From UBA7446 sp965657545 (GTDB lineage: Bacteria; Bacteroidota; Bacteroidia; Flavobacteriales; Flavobacteriaceae), in the NCBI GenBank assembly GCA_965657545.1, contig CBFHOG010000007.1:26221-90220 (forward strand): a stretch of 64,000 nucleotides of DNA, given 5' to 3'. Numbering within the stretch: the stretch's first letter is position 1; every line of letters begins with the position of its first letter. A program made the position numbers and the translations under genes. Under the pieces are notes generated by a model. The model had not been told where the DNA came from. It saw nothing but the letters and a program-made list of their open reading frames with translations, and ran no database searches. Below are positions 8,351-18,106 of the stretch, in pieces.

Positions 8351-10150
8351 TTATTTGCGAAGCTTTTTCTGACGTTCAGCTTCTTCCATCATCTCAGACA
8401 TCTTGCGCTGAAAACGATTTTGTTTTTTTGGCTTCTTTTTGTTCTCCTCAATTTGTGCATGGATTTTATCCTGATCGATAATCACGTTCTTAACTACAAT
8501 CATAATAGCAATCATCAGTAAGTTTGAGATCACGTAATACAAACTAAATCCACTGGCGTAATTATTAAAGAAAAACAGCATCATCACAGGCATCAAATAC
8601 ATGATAAATTTCATGTTTGGCATACCCGGTTGAGAAGGTTGCATTTGCTGACCTGTAGTCATTCGTGTATAGAAAAATATCGCTACGGAGGCCAACAACG
8701 GAAACAAACTAATATGATCGCCATAGAAAGGAATACTAAACGGTAATTCCGCAATTACATCGTAAGACGATAAGTCATCTGCCCATAAAAATGATTTTCC
8801 TCGAAGCTCATAAGCAATGGGGAAAAAATAAAATAAAGCAAAGAAAACAGGCATTTGTATCAATGCAGGAATACAACCCGCAAGCGGACTTGCCCCAGCT
8901 TTGGTGTACAGCTTCATGGTTTCCTGCTGACGCTTGGTAGCATCGTTTTTATACTTCTCACTTATCTCTGAAATTTCAGGTTTTAAGACACGCATTTTTG
9001 CTTGAGACACATAGGATTTATACAATACAGGTGACAACACCAATCGTACAATTACTGTAAGCAAAATAATGGCAATCCCGTGTGGCACTATACCTGTTAA
9101 AAAACCAAAAAGAGGATAGAATACTGAGCGGTTTATCCAGCCAATAAGCCCCCACCCAAACGAAATACTTTCAAATAAATTTTCATTGTAATCTTTAAGA
9201 ATGGCGTAATCTGTTGGACCCATATACCAATCAAAATTGGCTTGAAAACGGTTACGGTCATACGGAAGCGATGTTTCTGTAGTAAAACCTTTAAGGTACG
9301 CAGAGGCTTCTACGTCTTCGTCAGTCATGTCTGTTGCGCTAAGCAATGCTTGTTCAAAGGGTTGTTCTGGAATCAGAATACTGCTAAAAAAGTGTTGGCG
9401 GTAAGAAACCCACTCCACATTTTTTTCTTTTTCATCATCGTCACCCGAAGCAGAAAGTGTACTGTACTTATCGTTTTCGTGTCGGTATGCCAATTGCGTA
9501 TAACGATTTTCATATTGCGCACTTTTGGCGTGACGGAAACCGTCCATATTCCATGAAAAAGCAGCAGGAATTGCCGTGTCTAAGGCGTTTTCAATTCCTT
9601 CTGCAACTACCTCAAAACCAAACCGAAATCCATTTTTGGGAAGTGTATATACAAACTCAATATAACCGTTTGCCTCAATAGGTGCGCGAAGGCGTAATTC
9701 TTGTCCGTTGTCGTTTTTAGTAACGGTTGGAGAAAACATCAGAAATTTGGTCTGCAACAGCTGTCCTGCAGCGGTTGTAAAAGCAAGATTAAGGGAATTG
9801 TTTTCTTTGTCTATGAGGTATAGGGGTGCATCTTGATAGTTTGTTTCTCCGTTTAACAACACTTGCTCCATCACACCCCCTTTGGTAGAGATTCCAAGGG
9901 TAAGCACCTCATTTTGAAGTGTTATGGTTTCTTTTGCGATATCGTCTGAAGAAAGTATTTCTTCGGAAACAACCAGTGCTTGATCGGGTGTTTGCTTTTG
10001 GGTTTCAGTAACCGCTTCTGACGTTTGTTCTTGTTGGGTATTAGCAAGTGCCAAGTCTTCAGCAGATTGGTTATACATCATCCATGTAAAAATGACAAAG
10101 ACGAGAACCATGCCTATGATTTGTAAGGGGTCTATACGACGTTCTTCCAT
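8351..10150 (-). CDS. yidC: Membrane protein insertase YidC
   Basis: 599 residues, the long gram-negative form. A first helix (IIGMVLVFVIFTWMMYN, ~12-28) anchors a large periplasmic domain (~30-340). The C-terminal insertase core follows, with GIAIILLTVIVRLVLSPVLY, where the Arg marks the hydrophilic groove, then GASPLAGCIPALIQMPVFF and further helices. The tail is lysine/arginine-rich (NKKKPKKQNRFQRK), as in Bacteroidota YidC, and probably contacts the ribosome. YidC inserts and folds inner-membrane proteins with or without SecYEG. It begins 10 bp after the pyrG stop. Confidence 0.97.
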   Translation of the reverse strand: MEERRIDPLQIIGMVLVFVIFTWMMYNQSAEDLALANTQQEQTSEAVTETQKQTPDQALVVSEEILSSDDIAKETITLQNEVLTLGISTKGGVMEQVLLNGETNYQDAPLYLIDKENNSLNLAFTTAAGQLLQTKFLMFSPTVTKNDNGQELRLRAPIEANGYIEFVYTLPKNGFRFGFEVVAEGIENALDTAIPAAFSWNMDGFRHAKSAQYENRYTQLAYRHENDKYSTLSASGDDDEKEKNVEWVSYRQHFFSSILIPEQPFEQALLSATDMTDEDVEASAYLKGFTTETSLPYDRNRFQANFDWYMGPTDYAILKDYNENLFESISFGWGLIGWINRSVFYPLFGFLTGIVPHGIAIILLTVIVRLVLSPVLYKSYVSQAKMRVLKPEISEISEKYKNDATKRQQETMKLYTKAGASPLAGCIPALIQMPVFFALFYFFPIAYELRGKSFLWADDLSSYDVIAELPFSIPFYGDHISLFPLLASVAIFFYTRMTTGQQMQPSQPGMPNMKFIMYLMPVMMLFFFNNYASGFSLYYVISNLLMIAIMIVVKNVIIDQDKIHAQIEENKKKPKKQNRFQRKMSEMMEEAERQKKLRK

Positions 10151-10160
10151 TCGTTAATTA

Positions 10161-11774
10161 TTAGTTTTTTGCATATTGACTACACGCCTGCACAAAGGCT
10201 AAAAAAAGTGGGTGCGGCGTCAAAACAGTACTTTTATATTCAGGGTGATATTGTACGCCCATAAACCAAGGGTGCGATTCAATCTCCACAATTTCGGCAA
10301 GTCCCGTATCGGGATTTACACCTGTAGCTTTTAACCCATGAGAATTCAATTGTTCTAGGAATGCATTATTGAGTTCGTAGCGATGACGGTGACGTTCGCT
10401 GATGGCATCCTTTTGATAAATTTTATGCGCTCGACTGCCCGGTGAAAGCGCACAATCCCAAGCGCCAAGACGCATTGTTCCCCCTTTATTTTCCACCTCT
10501 TTTTGTTCATCCATAAGGCTAATCACAGGGTTTGGGGTTTGTTCTGCCATTTCAGTTGAATTGGCATCTTTGATTCCAAGAACATTACGAGCAAACTCAA
10601 TTACGGCCATTTGCATACCTAGGCAAATTCCAAAAAATGGAATGTTGTTTTCTCGAACATATTTAATGGCACTAATTTTTCCTTCAATACCTCGAGAGCC
10701 AAAACCAGGTGCAACAAGTAGCCCGTGAAGCCCCTCAATATTTTCTGCACAATTTTCAGGGGTTAGGTGTTCCGAGTGAATGGAAACAACCTCAACTTTT
10801 ACTTCGTTTGCAGCTCCAGCATGGATAAATGCCTCCAAAATAGATTTATACGAATCTTGTAACTCAACATATTTCCCAACAAGCCCAATACGGATATGTT
10901 GCTGTGGGTTTTTAAGACGCAATAAAAACGCTTTCCAATTCTCAAGGTCTGGTGCTACATGATCTGGAAGTCCTAGTAAATCTAAAACAACGCTATCTAA
11001 ACCTTCTTCAAGCATTAAAAGCGGAACCTCGTATATGGTTTCTGCGTCAATAGATTGAATTACCGCCTCGCGCTTAACATTACAAAACAGCGCCAATTTA
11101 TTACGAATATCATCGGAAAGTTCGTGTTCAGTACGGCAGACTAAAACATCTGCATTAATACCACTTTCCATCAATGTTTTTACAGAGTGCTGTGTGGGCT
11201 TTGTTTTTAGCTCTGCAGCAGCTGAAAGGTAAGGCACAAGAGTAAGGTGGATTACAATACAGTTTTCGCGACCCAGTTCCCATCGCAATTGACGTACAGC
11301 TTCAATATATGGCAAGGACTCAATATCTCCCACAGTTCCACCAATTTCAGTAATTACCACGTCATACTCACCACTAGAACCAAGCAACTGCATCCGTTCT
11401 TTTATTTCATTGGTGATATGTGGAATTACTTGTACTGTTTTGCCTAAAAATTCGCCACGGCGTTCTTTCTGAATAACACTTTGATAAATTCGACCTGTGG
11501 TTACATTATTGGCTTGCGAAGTACGCACGTTCAAAAAGCGTTCGTAATGTCCTAAATCGAGATCTGTTTCTGCACCATCATCCGTAACGAAACACTCTCC
11601 GTGTTCGTAAGGATTAAGCGTTCCAGGGTCCACATTGATATATGGATCAAATTTTTGAATTGTGGTTTTCAGTCCACGTGCCTGTAATAAGTTTGCTAAA
11701 GATGCGGAAATAATGCCTTTCCCAAGGGAAGATGTAACTCCTCCAGTAACAAAAACATATTTGGTTTTAGGCAT
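10161..11774 (-). CDS. pyrG: CTP synthase
   Basis: 537 residues. The N-terminal synthetase domain opens with KYVFVTGGVTSSLGKGI and has FDPYINVDPGTLNPYEHGE. The C-terminal class-I glutaminase has FFGICLGMQMAV with the nucleophile Cys near 383, and the His/Glu pair in GVQYHPEYKS. It makes CTP from UTP, ATP and glutamine in the cytoplasm. Neighbours guaA, LysM protein and yidC are on the same strand. A -7 box lies 21 nt upstream. Confidence 0.98.
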   Translation of the reverse strand: MPKTKYVFVTGGVTSSLGKGIISASLANLLQARGLKTTIQKFDPYINVDPGTLNPYEHGECFVTDDGAETDLDLGHYERFLNVRTSQANNVTTGRIYQSVIQKERRGEFLGKTVQVIPHITNEIKERMQLLGSSGEYDVVITEIGGTVGDIESLPYIEAVRQLRWELGRENCIVIHLTLVPYLSAAAELKTKPTQHSVKTLMESGINADVLVCRTEHELSDDIRNKLALFCNVKREAVIQSIDAETIYEVPLLMLEEGLDSVVLDLLGLPDHVAPDLENWKAFLLRLKNPQQHIRIGLVGKYVELQDSYKSILEAFIHAGAANEVKVEVVSIHSEHLTPENCAENIEGLHGLLVAPGFGSRGIEGKISAIKYVRENNIPFFGICLGMQMAVIEFARNVLGIKDANSTEMAEQTPNPVISLMDEQKEVENKGGTMRLGAWDCALSPGSRAHKIYQKDAISERHRHRYELNNAFLEQLNSHGLKATGVNPDTGLAEIVEIESHPWFMGVQYHPEYKSTVLTPHPLFLAFVQACSQYAKN

Positions 11775-11795
11775 AGCTTGACTGCATTAAAGGTG

Positions 11796-11803
11796 CAAAA
11801 ATA
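11796..11803 (-). promoter_or_regulatory. -7 box upstream of pyrG
   Basis: TATTTTTG on the minus strand matches TAnnTTTG and leaves a ~20-nt stretch before the pyrG ATG. The nearest TTG lies at N23, longer than ideal. pyrG may therefore have its own promoter as well as read-through from guaA. Confidence 0.45.
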
Positions 11804-11814
11804 CAAAGAATAAA

Positions 11815-13605
11815 CTACCTAGACAGCAACGAATCTACGACGATGCTTGGAGGTTCTACTTCAACCATTTCAAAGCCCTGTTGCTGAATGATATAAGTAG
11901 CTGTATTTCGGAAACCTCCACCAGGAACAGGAGTGTATTCAAATCGATGCTGAAGTTGTTCACCAAGCCCCAATGACACACCATCAAATAAGCTCCTCTT
12001 CGCAGCGATACGAAGTGCTACATCAATCATCATATCAAAACCTTTTACTGCAGTGCGGTTAGGCACTTTACCAAAACGCCTTTTATACGATGCGTCAAAT
12101 TTTAATCTTGTGCTATCTTGTTTTATATGAAAATTACTAGGATATGTAAATCGTATGTTACCCAAGTGTTCTTGCGAAACATTGGGGTCGTCATAAGTTG
12201 CCGAGCGGTAGTGTGTAAACAATTGCACTTGCCTATCCTCTCGTTGCTGTGCATTAAGCATAGATGTCATACTTGTGACAAGATTTAAATCTTCACTTTC
12301 TAAAAACACCCAGTTTGGTCGTGTAGGTGTAAGTAATGAGTCAACGACGTCTGGCTCTACATATCCAAACCGCTCGTTAGGACGAATAATTTCAGCCAAC
12401 GGAAATTGTTCCTGCAACCTCAACTCTGTATTTCGGTTTTTATCATCCGAAATAATTAAAATACATGGATTTTCTGTTATTGTATCAAGTGCGTCTATGT
12501 AGGATGCTATGCGTTTGCTCAAAGTTTCTTTACTTGGAATAGCGTTAAAACTCGTTTTATAGGATTGAAAGTTTCTAGGAGTCAAGGGCGAAACAACTGG
12601 CGTGTTAAAAAAGGTCAATGCCTGTGAAACACGGCTCACATTCCCAGGTGTAAATGGACCAATTACTGCATCAAATTGAGCAAAGTCTTGCTCATTGAGT
12701 ACTTGTTCTATGATATGGCGTTGGTTTTCAGTATCAAAAACAGTAAGCTCAACACTTAGTCCTGCTGTATTCAGACTGTCAGCAGCAAATAGCATACCTG
12801 CATAAAAGTCCAAAGCAACTGTAGTCAAGTTACGTTCTGTAAGTGTTTTTTCAGTTTGCATAACAGAGTCCAACTCAATACGCGAAAGTCGAAACGGCGC
12901 CATTAGTGCTAAACGAACTACAGGAGACACAAAAGTACTGTCCCAAAAACTTGCCTTTGAGTCTTGTTGGGGGTTTTGTTGCAACAGTGTATCCGCTTGA
13001 ATTTTTGGGATTTTTAAAATCATACCTGCTTGTAAATCAACACTTAACAGTTCTGGGTTTAAAGCCTCCAGTTTTTCACGATTTAGCCCTAATTTTTGCT
13101 CTAGCCTGTAATAACCTTCTCTTGGCTGTACGGAGTAATAGTCAAACTGAGCTGCTTTTTCTTCAGCTGTTTTTATTGGAACTTTCAATAGTGCTCCAAT
13201 GGAAAGTGTATCTCCAAGCTCAGGATTTAATACTCGTAGGGAATCTATTGAAATTCCATAGGTGTACGCCACGCGCCAAAGCGTTTCTTTGGGTGCTACA
13301 ACATGTTTCCCAAGGGTTGGTACGGTTGTAATCTGAACCACTTTTTTGTACCGTGGAATTTTAAGCTTATCCCGTTTACGCACCCCTTTTTTTGCAAATG
13401 GGTTATGCACAATAATCTGTTCTGTGCTGATGTCATACCTAGAAGCAATAGCCTCAAGGGTTTCTTTCTTTTTTACTTTGTGTATGACAAAGTGAGACAC
13501 CTCTCCATGCTGAGCAACGCCTACAAAGCAAAAAAGAGCACATACAAAAACGATAAAACGTTTACTCCCACTCAATAGTTGCAGGAGGTTTTGAACTAAT
13601 ATCAT
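11815..13605 (-). CDS. LysM-repeat protein with periplasmic-binding-protein-like domain
   Basis: About 596 residues from ATG at 13605. A signal sequence (hydrophobic IVFVCALFCFVGVAQ) is followed by three LysM-type repeats, recognisable by KKKETLEAIASRYDIS, PKETLWRVAYTYGIS and YYRLEQKLGLNREKLEALNPE. The C-terminal ~370 residues resemble type I periplasmic binding proteins (VVRLALMAPFRLSRIE, AVIGPFTPGNVSRVSQAL, VKGFDMMIDVALRIA). LysM modules bind peptidoglycan; the second domain recalls LpoA-like or Leu/Ile/Val-binding folds, but no ligand can be named. The reading frame is open to 13671. ATG 13605 overlaps guaA by 44 bp, and TTG 13575 would reduce the overlap to 14 bp while keeping the signal peptide. 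Confidence 0.75.
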   Translation of the reverse strand: MILVQNLLQLLSGSKRFIVFVCALFCFVGVAQHGEVSHFVIHKVKKKETLEAIASRYDISTEQIIVHNPFAKKGVRKRDKLKIPRYKKVVQITTVPTLGKHVVAPKETLWRVAYTYGISIDSLRVLNPELGDTLSIGALLKVPIKTAEEKAAQFDYYSVQPREGYYRLEQKLGLNREKLEALNPELLSVDLQAGMILKIPKIQADTLLQQNPQQDSKASFWDSTFVSPVVRLALMAPFRLSRIELDSVMQTEKTLTERNLTTVALDFYAGMLFAADSLNTAGLSVELTVFDTENQRHIIEQVLNEQDFAQFDAVIGPFTPGNVSRVSQALTFFNTPVVSPLTPRNFQSYKTSFNAIPSKETLSKRIASYIDALDTITENPCILIISDDKNRNTELRLQEQFPLAEIIRPNERFGYVEPDVVDSLLTPTRPNWVFLESEDLNLVTSMTSMLNAQQREDRQVQLFTHYRSATYDDPNVSQEHLGNIRFTYPSNFHIKQDSTRLKFDASYKRRFGKVPNRTAVKGFDMMIDVALRIAAKRSLFDGVSLGLGEQLQHRFEYTPVPGGGFRNTATYIIQQQGFEMVEVEPPSIVVDSLLSR

Positions 13606-15088
13606 ATACCACACGGTTAATTCCTGGAACACGATTAATGATTTGGTTTGAAATTTCTTGTAAGAACTCATAGGGCAAATGTACCCAATCTGCCGTCATT
13701 CCGTCAGTTGATGTTACTGCACGAAGGGCAACACACTTTTCGTATGTGCGCTCATCGCCCATTACGCCAACAGAATTTACAGGAAGTAGCATCACGCCAG
13801 CTTGCCAAACATCATCGTACAAACCATGATCGCGTAATCCCTGTATAAAAATGGCATCTGCTTCTTGCAGCATCGCTACTTTTTCTCTTGTAATATCGCC
13901 CAAGATACGTATCGCTAATCCAGGTCCAGGAAAAGGATGACGACCTAAAATTGAAGGTGCCATTTGAAGACTTGCGCCTACCCTACGGACTTCATCTTTA
14001 AACAACATATTCAAGGGTTCTACCACTTTAAGTTTCATGAAATCTGGAAGCCCCCCCACATTATGATGCGACTTAATAGTTGCCGATGGTCCATTTACAG
14101 AAACAGATTCTATCACATCTGGGTAAATGGTTCCCTGAGCAAGCCATTTGGCACCATCTACTTTATTGGCCTCTTGATCAAAAACTTCGACAAAAACCCG
14201 ACCGATAATTTTCCGTTTGGTTTCGGGATCACTTACACCTTCCAATTGACTTAAAAATGCATCCGTAGCATCAACACCCTTAACGTTCAGCCCCATGTGC
14301 TCATACTGCTCAAGTACTTCCGAAAATTCATTTTTGCGTAATAAGCCATTGTTCACAAAAATACAGTGCAAGTTTACCCCTATTGCCTTGTGTAACAAAA
14401 TGGCAGCGACAGAGGAATCGACACCTCCACTAAGCCCTAAAATAACTTTGTCATCTCCCAGTTGCGCCTTCAATCGAGCTACTGTAGTATCTACAAAAGC
14501 GTCCGATGTCCAATCTGGTGTAATGCCAGCAATGTCAACCAAAAAGTTTTGTAGCAATTGTTTTCCATCTGTGGAATGATAAACCTCAGGATGAAACTGA
14601 ATTCCAAAGGTCATGTTATTGTCCATGGCATATGCAGCATTTGCAACATCTTGAGTTGATGCTAATTGCGTAGCATTTTCTGGTAATTTTTTTATGGTAT
14701 CACTATGACTCATCCACACTTGAGAGTGCAGTGGAATATCCTTTAAAAAAGGATGTTTTTCAACTTTTGCCAAGCGGGCACGACCGTATTCTCTAGTGTT
14801 AGATGGCGCCACTTCACCCCCGTTAAAATGCGCTAAATATTGTGCTCCGTAACACACACCAAGCAAGGGTACTTTAGTCCGAATCTTACTTAAATCGGGA
14901 TGTGGCGCATCTTCGGATCGCACCGAAAAAGGGGAACCAGAAAGGATAACTGCTTTAAAGGTGGTTACATCGTCTGGAATATTGTGGAAAGGGTGAATTT
15001 CACAAAAAATGGAGAGCTCTCGAACACGGCGTGCAATAAGCTGTGTGTATTGCGAACCAAAATCGAGAATGAGAACTTTGTTTTGCAT
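13562..15088 (-). CDS. guaA: GMP synthase (glutamine-hydrolysing)
   Basis: 508 residues from ATG at 15088; a TTG two codons upstream is less likely. The N-terminal glutaminase has LLGVCYGAQYLAHFNGGEV (Cys nucleophile) and GIQFHPEVYHS. The synthetase has the PP-loop ILGLSGGVDSSVAAILLH, and the C-terminal dimerisation region ends KPPATIEWE, the usual GuaA C-terminus. It converts XMP to GMP in the cytoplasm. Its last codons overlap the start of the LysM protein gene. A -7 box ends 3 nt before the ATG. Confidence 0.97.
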   Translation of the reverse strand: MQNKVLILDFGSQYTQLIARRVRELSIFCEIHPFHNIPDDVTTFKAVILSGSPFSVRSEDAPHPDLSKIRTKVPLLGVCYGAQYLAHFNGGEVAPSNTREYGRARLAKVEKHPFLKDIPLHSQVWMSHSDTIKKLPENATQLASTQDVANAAYAMDNNMTFGIQFHPEVYHSTDGKQLLQNFLVDIAGITPDWTSDAFVDTTVARLKAQLGDDKVILGLSGGVDSSVAAILLHKAIGVNLHCIFVNNGLLRKNEFSEVLEQYEHMGLNVKGVDATDAFLSQLEGVSDPETKRKIIGRVFVEVFDQEANKVDGAKWLAQGTIYPDVIESVSVNGPSATIKSHHNVGGLPDFMKLKVVEPLNMLFKDEVRRVGASLQMAPSILGRHPFPGPGLAIRILGDITREKVAMLQEADAIFIQGLRDHGLYDDVWQAGVMLLPVNSVGVMGDERTYEKCVALRAVTSTDGMTADWVHLPYEFLQEISNQIINRVPGINRVVYDISSKPPATIEWE

Positions 15089-15091
15089 ATG

Positions 15092-15099
15092 CAAAAATA
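15092..15099 (-). promoter_or_regulatory. -7 box of guaA, 3 nt from the start codon
   Basis: TATTTTTG on the minus strand is followed by CAT and then ATG. This would give a leaderless guaA mRNA or one with a 1-4 nt leader. No exact -33 TTG at N19. Confidence 0.5.
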
Positions 15100-15148
15100 C
15101 AACTAAAGTGTATTGGTGGTTATGGCTTTTATATTAGTTTTTAACAGC

Positions 15149-16750
15149 TTAAAACTGCACGATTTGTAATCCGTCAACATCATTAAGTACATTTTTTAAT
15201 GCGCTGGTAAATGCATCAATAGAAGCGTCATTTATGAAAGTAGAAAAGTGAGCGCTGCGTTCTTGCAACTTTCCGTTTGGGAAAAGTGCATTTTGGATAT
15301 CTGTAACACGAATAATCTCATCTTTGAGTTTGATACGCTGTGCTTTAAGCAATCTTTTTTCGAGATTTTCTAACCCCTTGATTTGCTTCTTTTCTTGTGC
15401 ATTAACCGCACCCAAAAAAGAAGCATCCGTTTGTTTGGCAAGTTCTTTTAGCGCTTCAAAATGATTGATTAACATATTTTTTTGGGCACTGAAATCAATG
15501 TCAATATCACTAATTTGACGCACCCTTTTGTTAATAAAAGAAGCTTTTGGCAAAAATAAATCTTGAAAACGAAGATTAAGGTTGGTACATTTTTTTATTT
15601 GCTTTTCGGACATCAGCAACACGCTAGAGCGGTGCTTCAACAGTGGATACGAAATATTAAATGCCTCAAAAGTTGCTTTTAACTGCAACCAATACGCCAA
15701 CTCACCTCCGCCACCAATATAAGCTATGTTGGGCAAAACACACTCTTGGTACAAGGGACGCATTAGTGCATTTGGAGAAAATCGCTCAGGATATGATTGT
15801 ATTTCTGTTTCTAATTCTTTTAAACTCCAAGCGTGAGTTCCTTCGATAGTTTCGTATTTATTTTCTTTTTTTACAATGCGTAAACGATCATCATCAAGCA
15901 AGTAAAACAAGTTCAATTCTCTCGGGTTTACCTGTGGTTTGTAGCCTGGTATTACTTTTGTTAAGGCTTTGTCGGTACTCAAAACAGAGGAGGCCGTTAG
16001 CTGTTCTCTAACTTCACTGAGTAATGTTGGAACAAAGCATTTTTTGAGTTTCGGATCATCTCCATCAACGATTATCAATCCGTATTTTCCAAAAAGCTGA
16101 TGCACTAACTTTCGAGTAGCGTTAGCCAAATTGTCTTCTTTTAAATAACAGGCAGAAAACAATGCCAAGAGTTCCTTTCCCAATGGCGTATTATTCCAAT
16201 ACGGCTCCAACTGACTGTATAAATCGTTTAAAGTTTTGGTAGGTATTCGCCCTACTGGACCGCCTGATTTAGTTTCCCAACGTACTTTTTGCTCACCCAA
16301 AAAAAAGTGATTGATTTCTTCAAAATCATGATCCTCAGAAGCCATCCAAAATACTGGAATATAATGATGAGAGCTGTCTGCTTGCTGCATACGTTCAGTC
16401 GTATTGATCACATCCAAAATCTTATACCAAAAAAACAAAGGACCCGTAAAAATATTTAGTTGATGACCTGTAGTAACCGTAACAGTGTTGGGATTCTTTA
16501 GTAGCTGAATATTTGCAGCGACTTGTTCATTTTGTTTTAAATAACTGTATTGATTTTGGATGGCATCCACCAATACTTGTCGGTTTTCGTTTGAGAATGC
16601 AGCAGCCCTGTTTTGAGCTGCTTTTTGAGCAGATGAAACGGATGACAATCCATTATGAAAAGGGAGAAGCGCCTTGTCTGATTGCAACAAACGCTGCATC
16701 AAAGGTGAAAACACACCCGACTGCAACCCCAAAGATTCTACTGACTTCAC
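15149..16750 (-). CDS. bshC: Bacillithiol biosynthesis cysteine-adding enzyme BshC
   Basis: 533 residues, the normal BshC length. Key segments are TVTTGHQLNIFTGPLFFWYK, YIPVFWMASEDHDFEEI and LPNIAYIGGGGELAYWLQLK, all characteristic of BshC. It is held to add cysteine to GlcN-malate in the last step of bacillithiol synthesis, the low-molecular-weight thiol of many Bacteroidota. No bshA or bshB is nearby. Translation most likely begins at GTG 16750: the family's N-terminal pattern (GVFSPLMQRLL, LLPFH) is complete from there and no upstream in-frame ATG fits. A -7 box lies only 4 nt upstream. Confidence 0.93.
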   Translation of the reverse strand: MKSVESLGLQSGVFSPLMQRLLQSDKALLPFHNGLSSVSSAQKAAQNRAAAFSNENRQVLVDAIQNQYSYLKQNEQVAANIQLLKNPNTVTVTTGHQLNIFTGPLFFWYKILDVINTTERMQQADSSHHYIPVFWMASEDHDFEEINHFFLGEQKVRWETKSGGPVGRIPTKTLNDLYSQLEPYWNNTPLGKELLALFSACYLKEDNLANATRKLVHQLFGKYGLIIVDGDDPKLKKCFVPTLLSEVREQLTASSVLSTDKALTKVIPGYKPQVNPRELNLFYLLDDDRLRIVKKENKYETIEGTHAWSLKELETEIQSYPERFSPNALMRPLYQECVLPNIAYIGGGGELAYWLQLKATFEAFNISYPLLKHRSSVLLMSEKQIKKCTNLNLRFQDLFLPKASFINKRVRQISDIDIDFSAQKNMLINHFEALKELAKQTDASFLGAVNAQEKKQIKGLENLEKRLLKAQRIKLKDEIIRVTDIQNALFPNGKLQERSAHFSTFINDASIDAFTSALKNVLNDVDGLQIVQF

Positions 16751-16754
16751 GTGA

Positions 16755-16762
16755 CAAAAGTA
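16755..16762 (-). promoter_or_regulatory. -7 box of bshC, 4 nt from the GTG start
   Basis: TACTTTTG on the minus strand matches TAnnTTTG and is separated from the GTG by TCAC. A leaderless message starting with GTG would be unusual. No -33 TTG at the standard distance. Confidence 0.45.
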
Positions 16763-16786
16763 ATTAATGTAAGCAATTGACGCATA

Positions 16787-18103
16787 TTACGCCATTTCTT
16801 GGTTGGCAGGGATGGCCTGTAAATCAAAATCTTGAGCAGCGGTAATGGTCAAATTGGCAAAGTCGCCGACTTTAAGGTAGTGTAGTTTCGCATCCACCCA
16901 AACCTCATTATCCACATCAGGAGAATCAAATTCTGTACGCCCAACAAAATAATTTCCTTCTTTTCTGTCGATCACACATTTTAATGTTTTCCCTATCAAC
17001 GCCTGATTTTTTTCCCAAGAAATCTGTGCTTGAAGCTCCATGAGCTCGTTTACTCGCGCTTGTTTTACTTCAGCTGGAACATCGTCTTCTAGCGCGTGTG
17101 CGTGTGTATTTTCTTCATGACTGTACTGAAAACAGCCCAATCGTTCAAAACGCATTTCTTTGACCCAAGACTTAAGCAACTCAAAATCTTCTTCTGTTTC
17201 ACCGGGATAGCCTAAAATAAGTGAGGTGCGAATCGCCATATTTGGAACTGCGGTTCTAAATTTTTTAAGCAAAGTGGTTGTTTTTTCTTGTGTAGTCCCA
17301 CGCCTCATAGAGCGCAAAACAGTATCTGAAATATGCTGCAGCGGAATATCAATATAGGAACAGACTTTGGGCTCCGTTGCAATTACTTCCAACACATCTT
17401 CTGGGAAGCCCGTGGGAAAAGCATAATGCAAACGTATCCATACGATGCCCTCAACCTGCGTTAGAGCCTTAAGCAAATCTGCCAATCGTCTTTCTTTATA
17501 TAAATCTAATCCATAATAGGTAGAATCTTGCGCAATAATAATGAGTTCTTTTACTCCGTTTTTGGCAAGCCCTTTGGCTTCTTGAACCAAATCTTCAATG
17601 GGTTTAGAACGATGTGAACCGCGCATAAGCGGAATGGCACAAAACGAACATGGGCGATCGCAGCCTTCTGAAATTTTTAAATATGCATAATTTTTAGGTG
17701 TTGTCGTAAGGCGTTCTCCAAGTAACTCATGGCGATAATCTGCCCCTAAAGCCTTAAGTAACAGAGGTAAATCGGTTGTGCCGAAGTAATCATCAACATT
17801 TGGGATTTCTGCCTCTAATTCAGGCTTATAACGCTCACTCAAACAGCCTGTTACAAAAAGTTTGTCTATTTGACCTTGCTCTTTTTGTTCAGCAAATGAC
17901 AAGATGGTATTTACAGATTCTTCTTTGGCGTTGTCAATAAAGCCACAGGTATTAACTACAACAATATTTCCTTGTTCTTCATGAACCACTTCCTTATTGC
18001 TCGCCTTAAGTTGTCCCATCAATACTTCTGAATCATAGATATTTTTGGAACACCCTAGGGTGACGACGTTAATTTTATTCTTCTTAGTTGATTTTGTTCG
18101 CAT
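16787..18103 (-). CDS. rimO: Ribosomal protein uS12 methylthiotransferase RimO
   Basis: 438 residues. The N-terminal UPF0004/MTTase domain carries Cys ~18, ~53 and ~87 for the auxiliary 4Fe-4S cluster (VTLGCSKN, VNTCGFID, VTGCLSERY). The radical-SAM motif is GCDRPCSFCAIPLMRG (Cys ~148, 152, 155). A TRAM domain ends the protein. NTCGFID and CAIPLMRGSHRS favour RimO over the tRNA enzyme MiaB. It methylthiolates Asp89 of S12. It starts 3 bp after the amidase stop. Confidence 0.95.
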   Translation of the reverse strand: MRTKSTKKNKINVVTLGCSKNIYDSEVLMGQLKASNKEVVHEEQGNIVVVNTCGFIDNAKEESVNTILSFAEQKEQGQIDKLFVTGCLSERYKPELEAEIPNVDDYFGTTDLPLLLKALGADYRHELLGERLTTTPKNYAYLKISEGCDRPCSFCAIPLMRGSHRSKPIEDLVQEAKGLAKNGVKELIIIAQDSTYYGLDLYKERRLADLLKALTQVEGIVWIRLHYAFPTGFPEDVLEVIATEPKVCSYIDIPLQHISDTVLRSMRRGTTQEKTTTLLKKFRTAVPNMAIRTSLILGYPGETEEDFELLKSWVKEMRFERLGCFQYSHEENTHAHALEDDVPAEVKQARVNELMELQAQISWEKNQALIGKTLKCVIDRKEGNYFVGRTEFDSPDVDNEVWVDAKLHYLKVGDFANLTITAAQDFDLQAIPANQEMA

Positions 18104-18106
18104 ACT

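Noticed and set aside
12906..13331. 141-codon frame antisense to the LysM-repeat gene
   Set aside because: Low-complexity Leu/Phe-rich translation that mirrors the real gene on the other strand.
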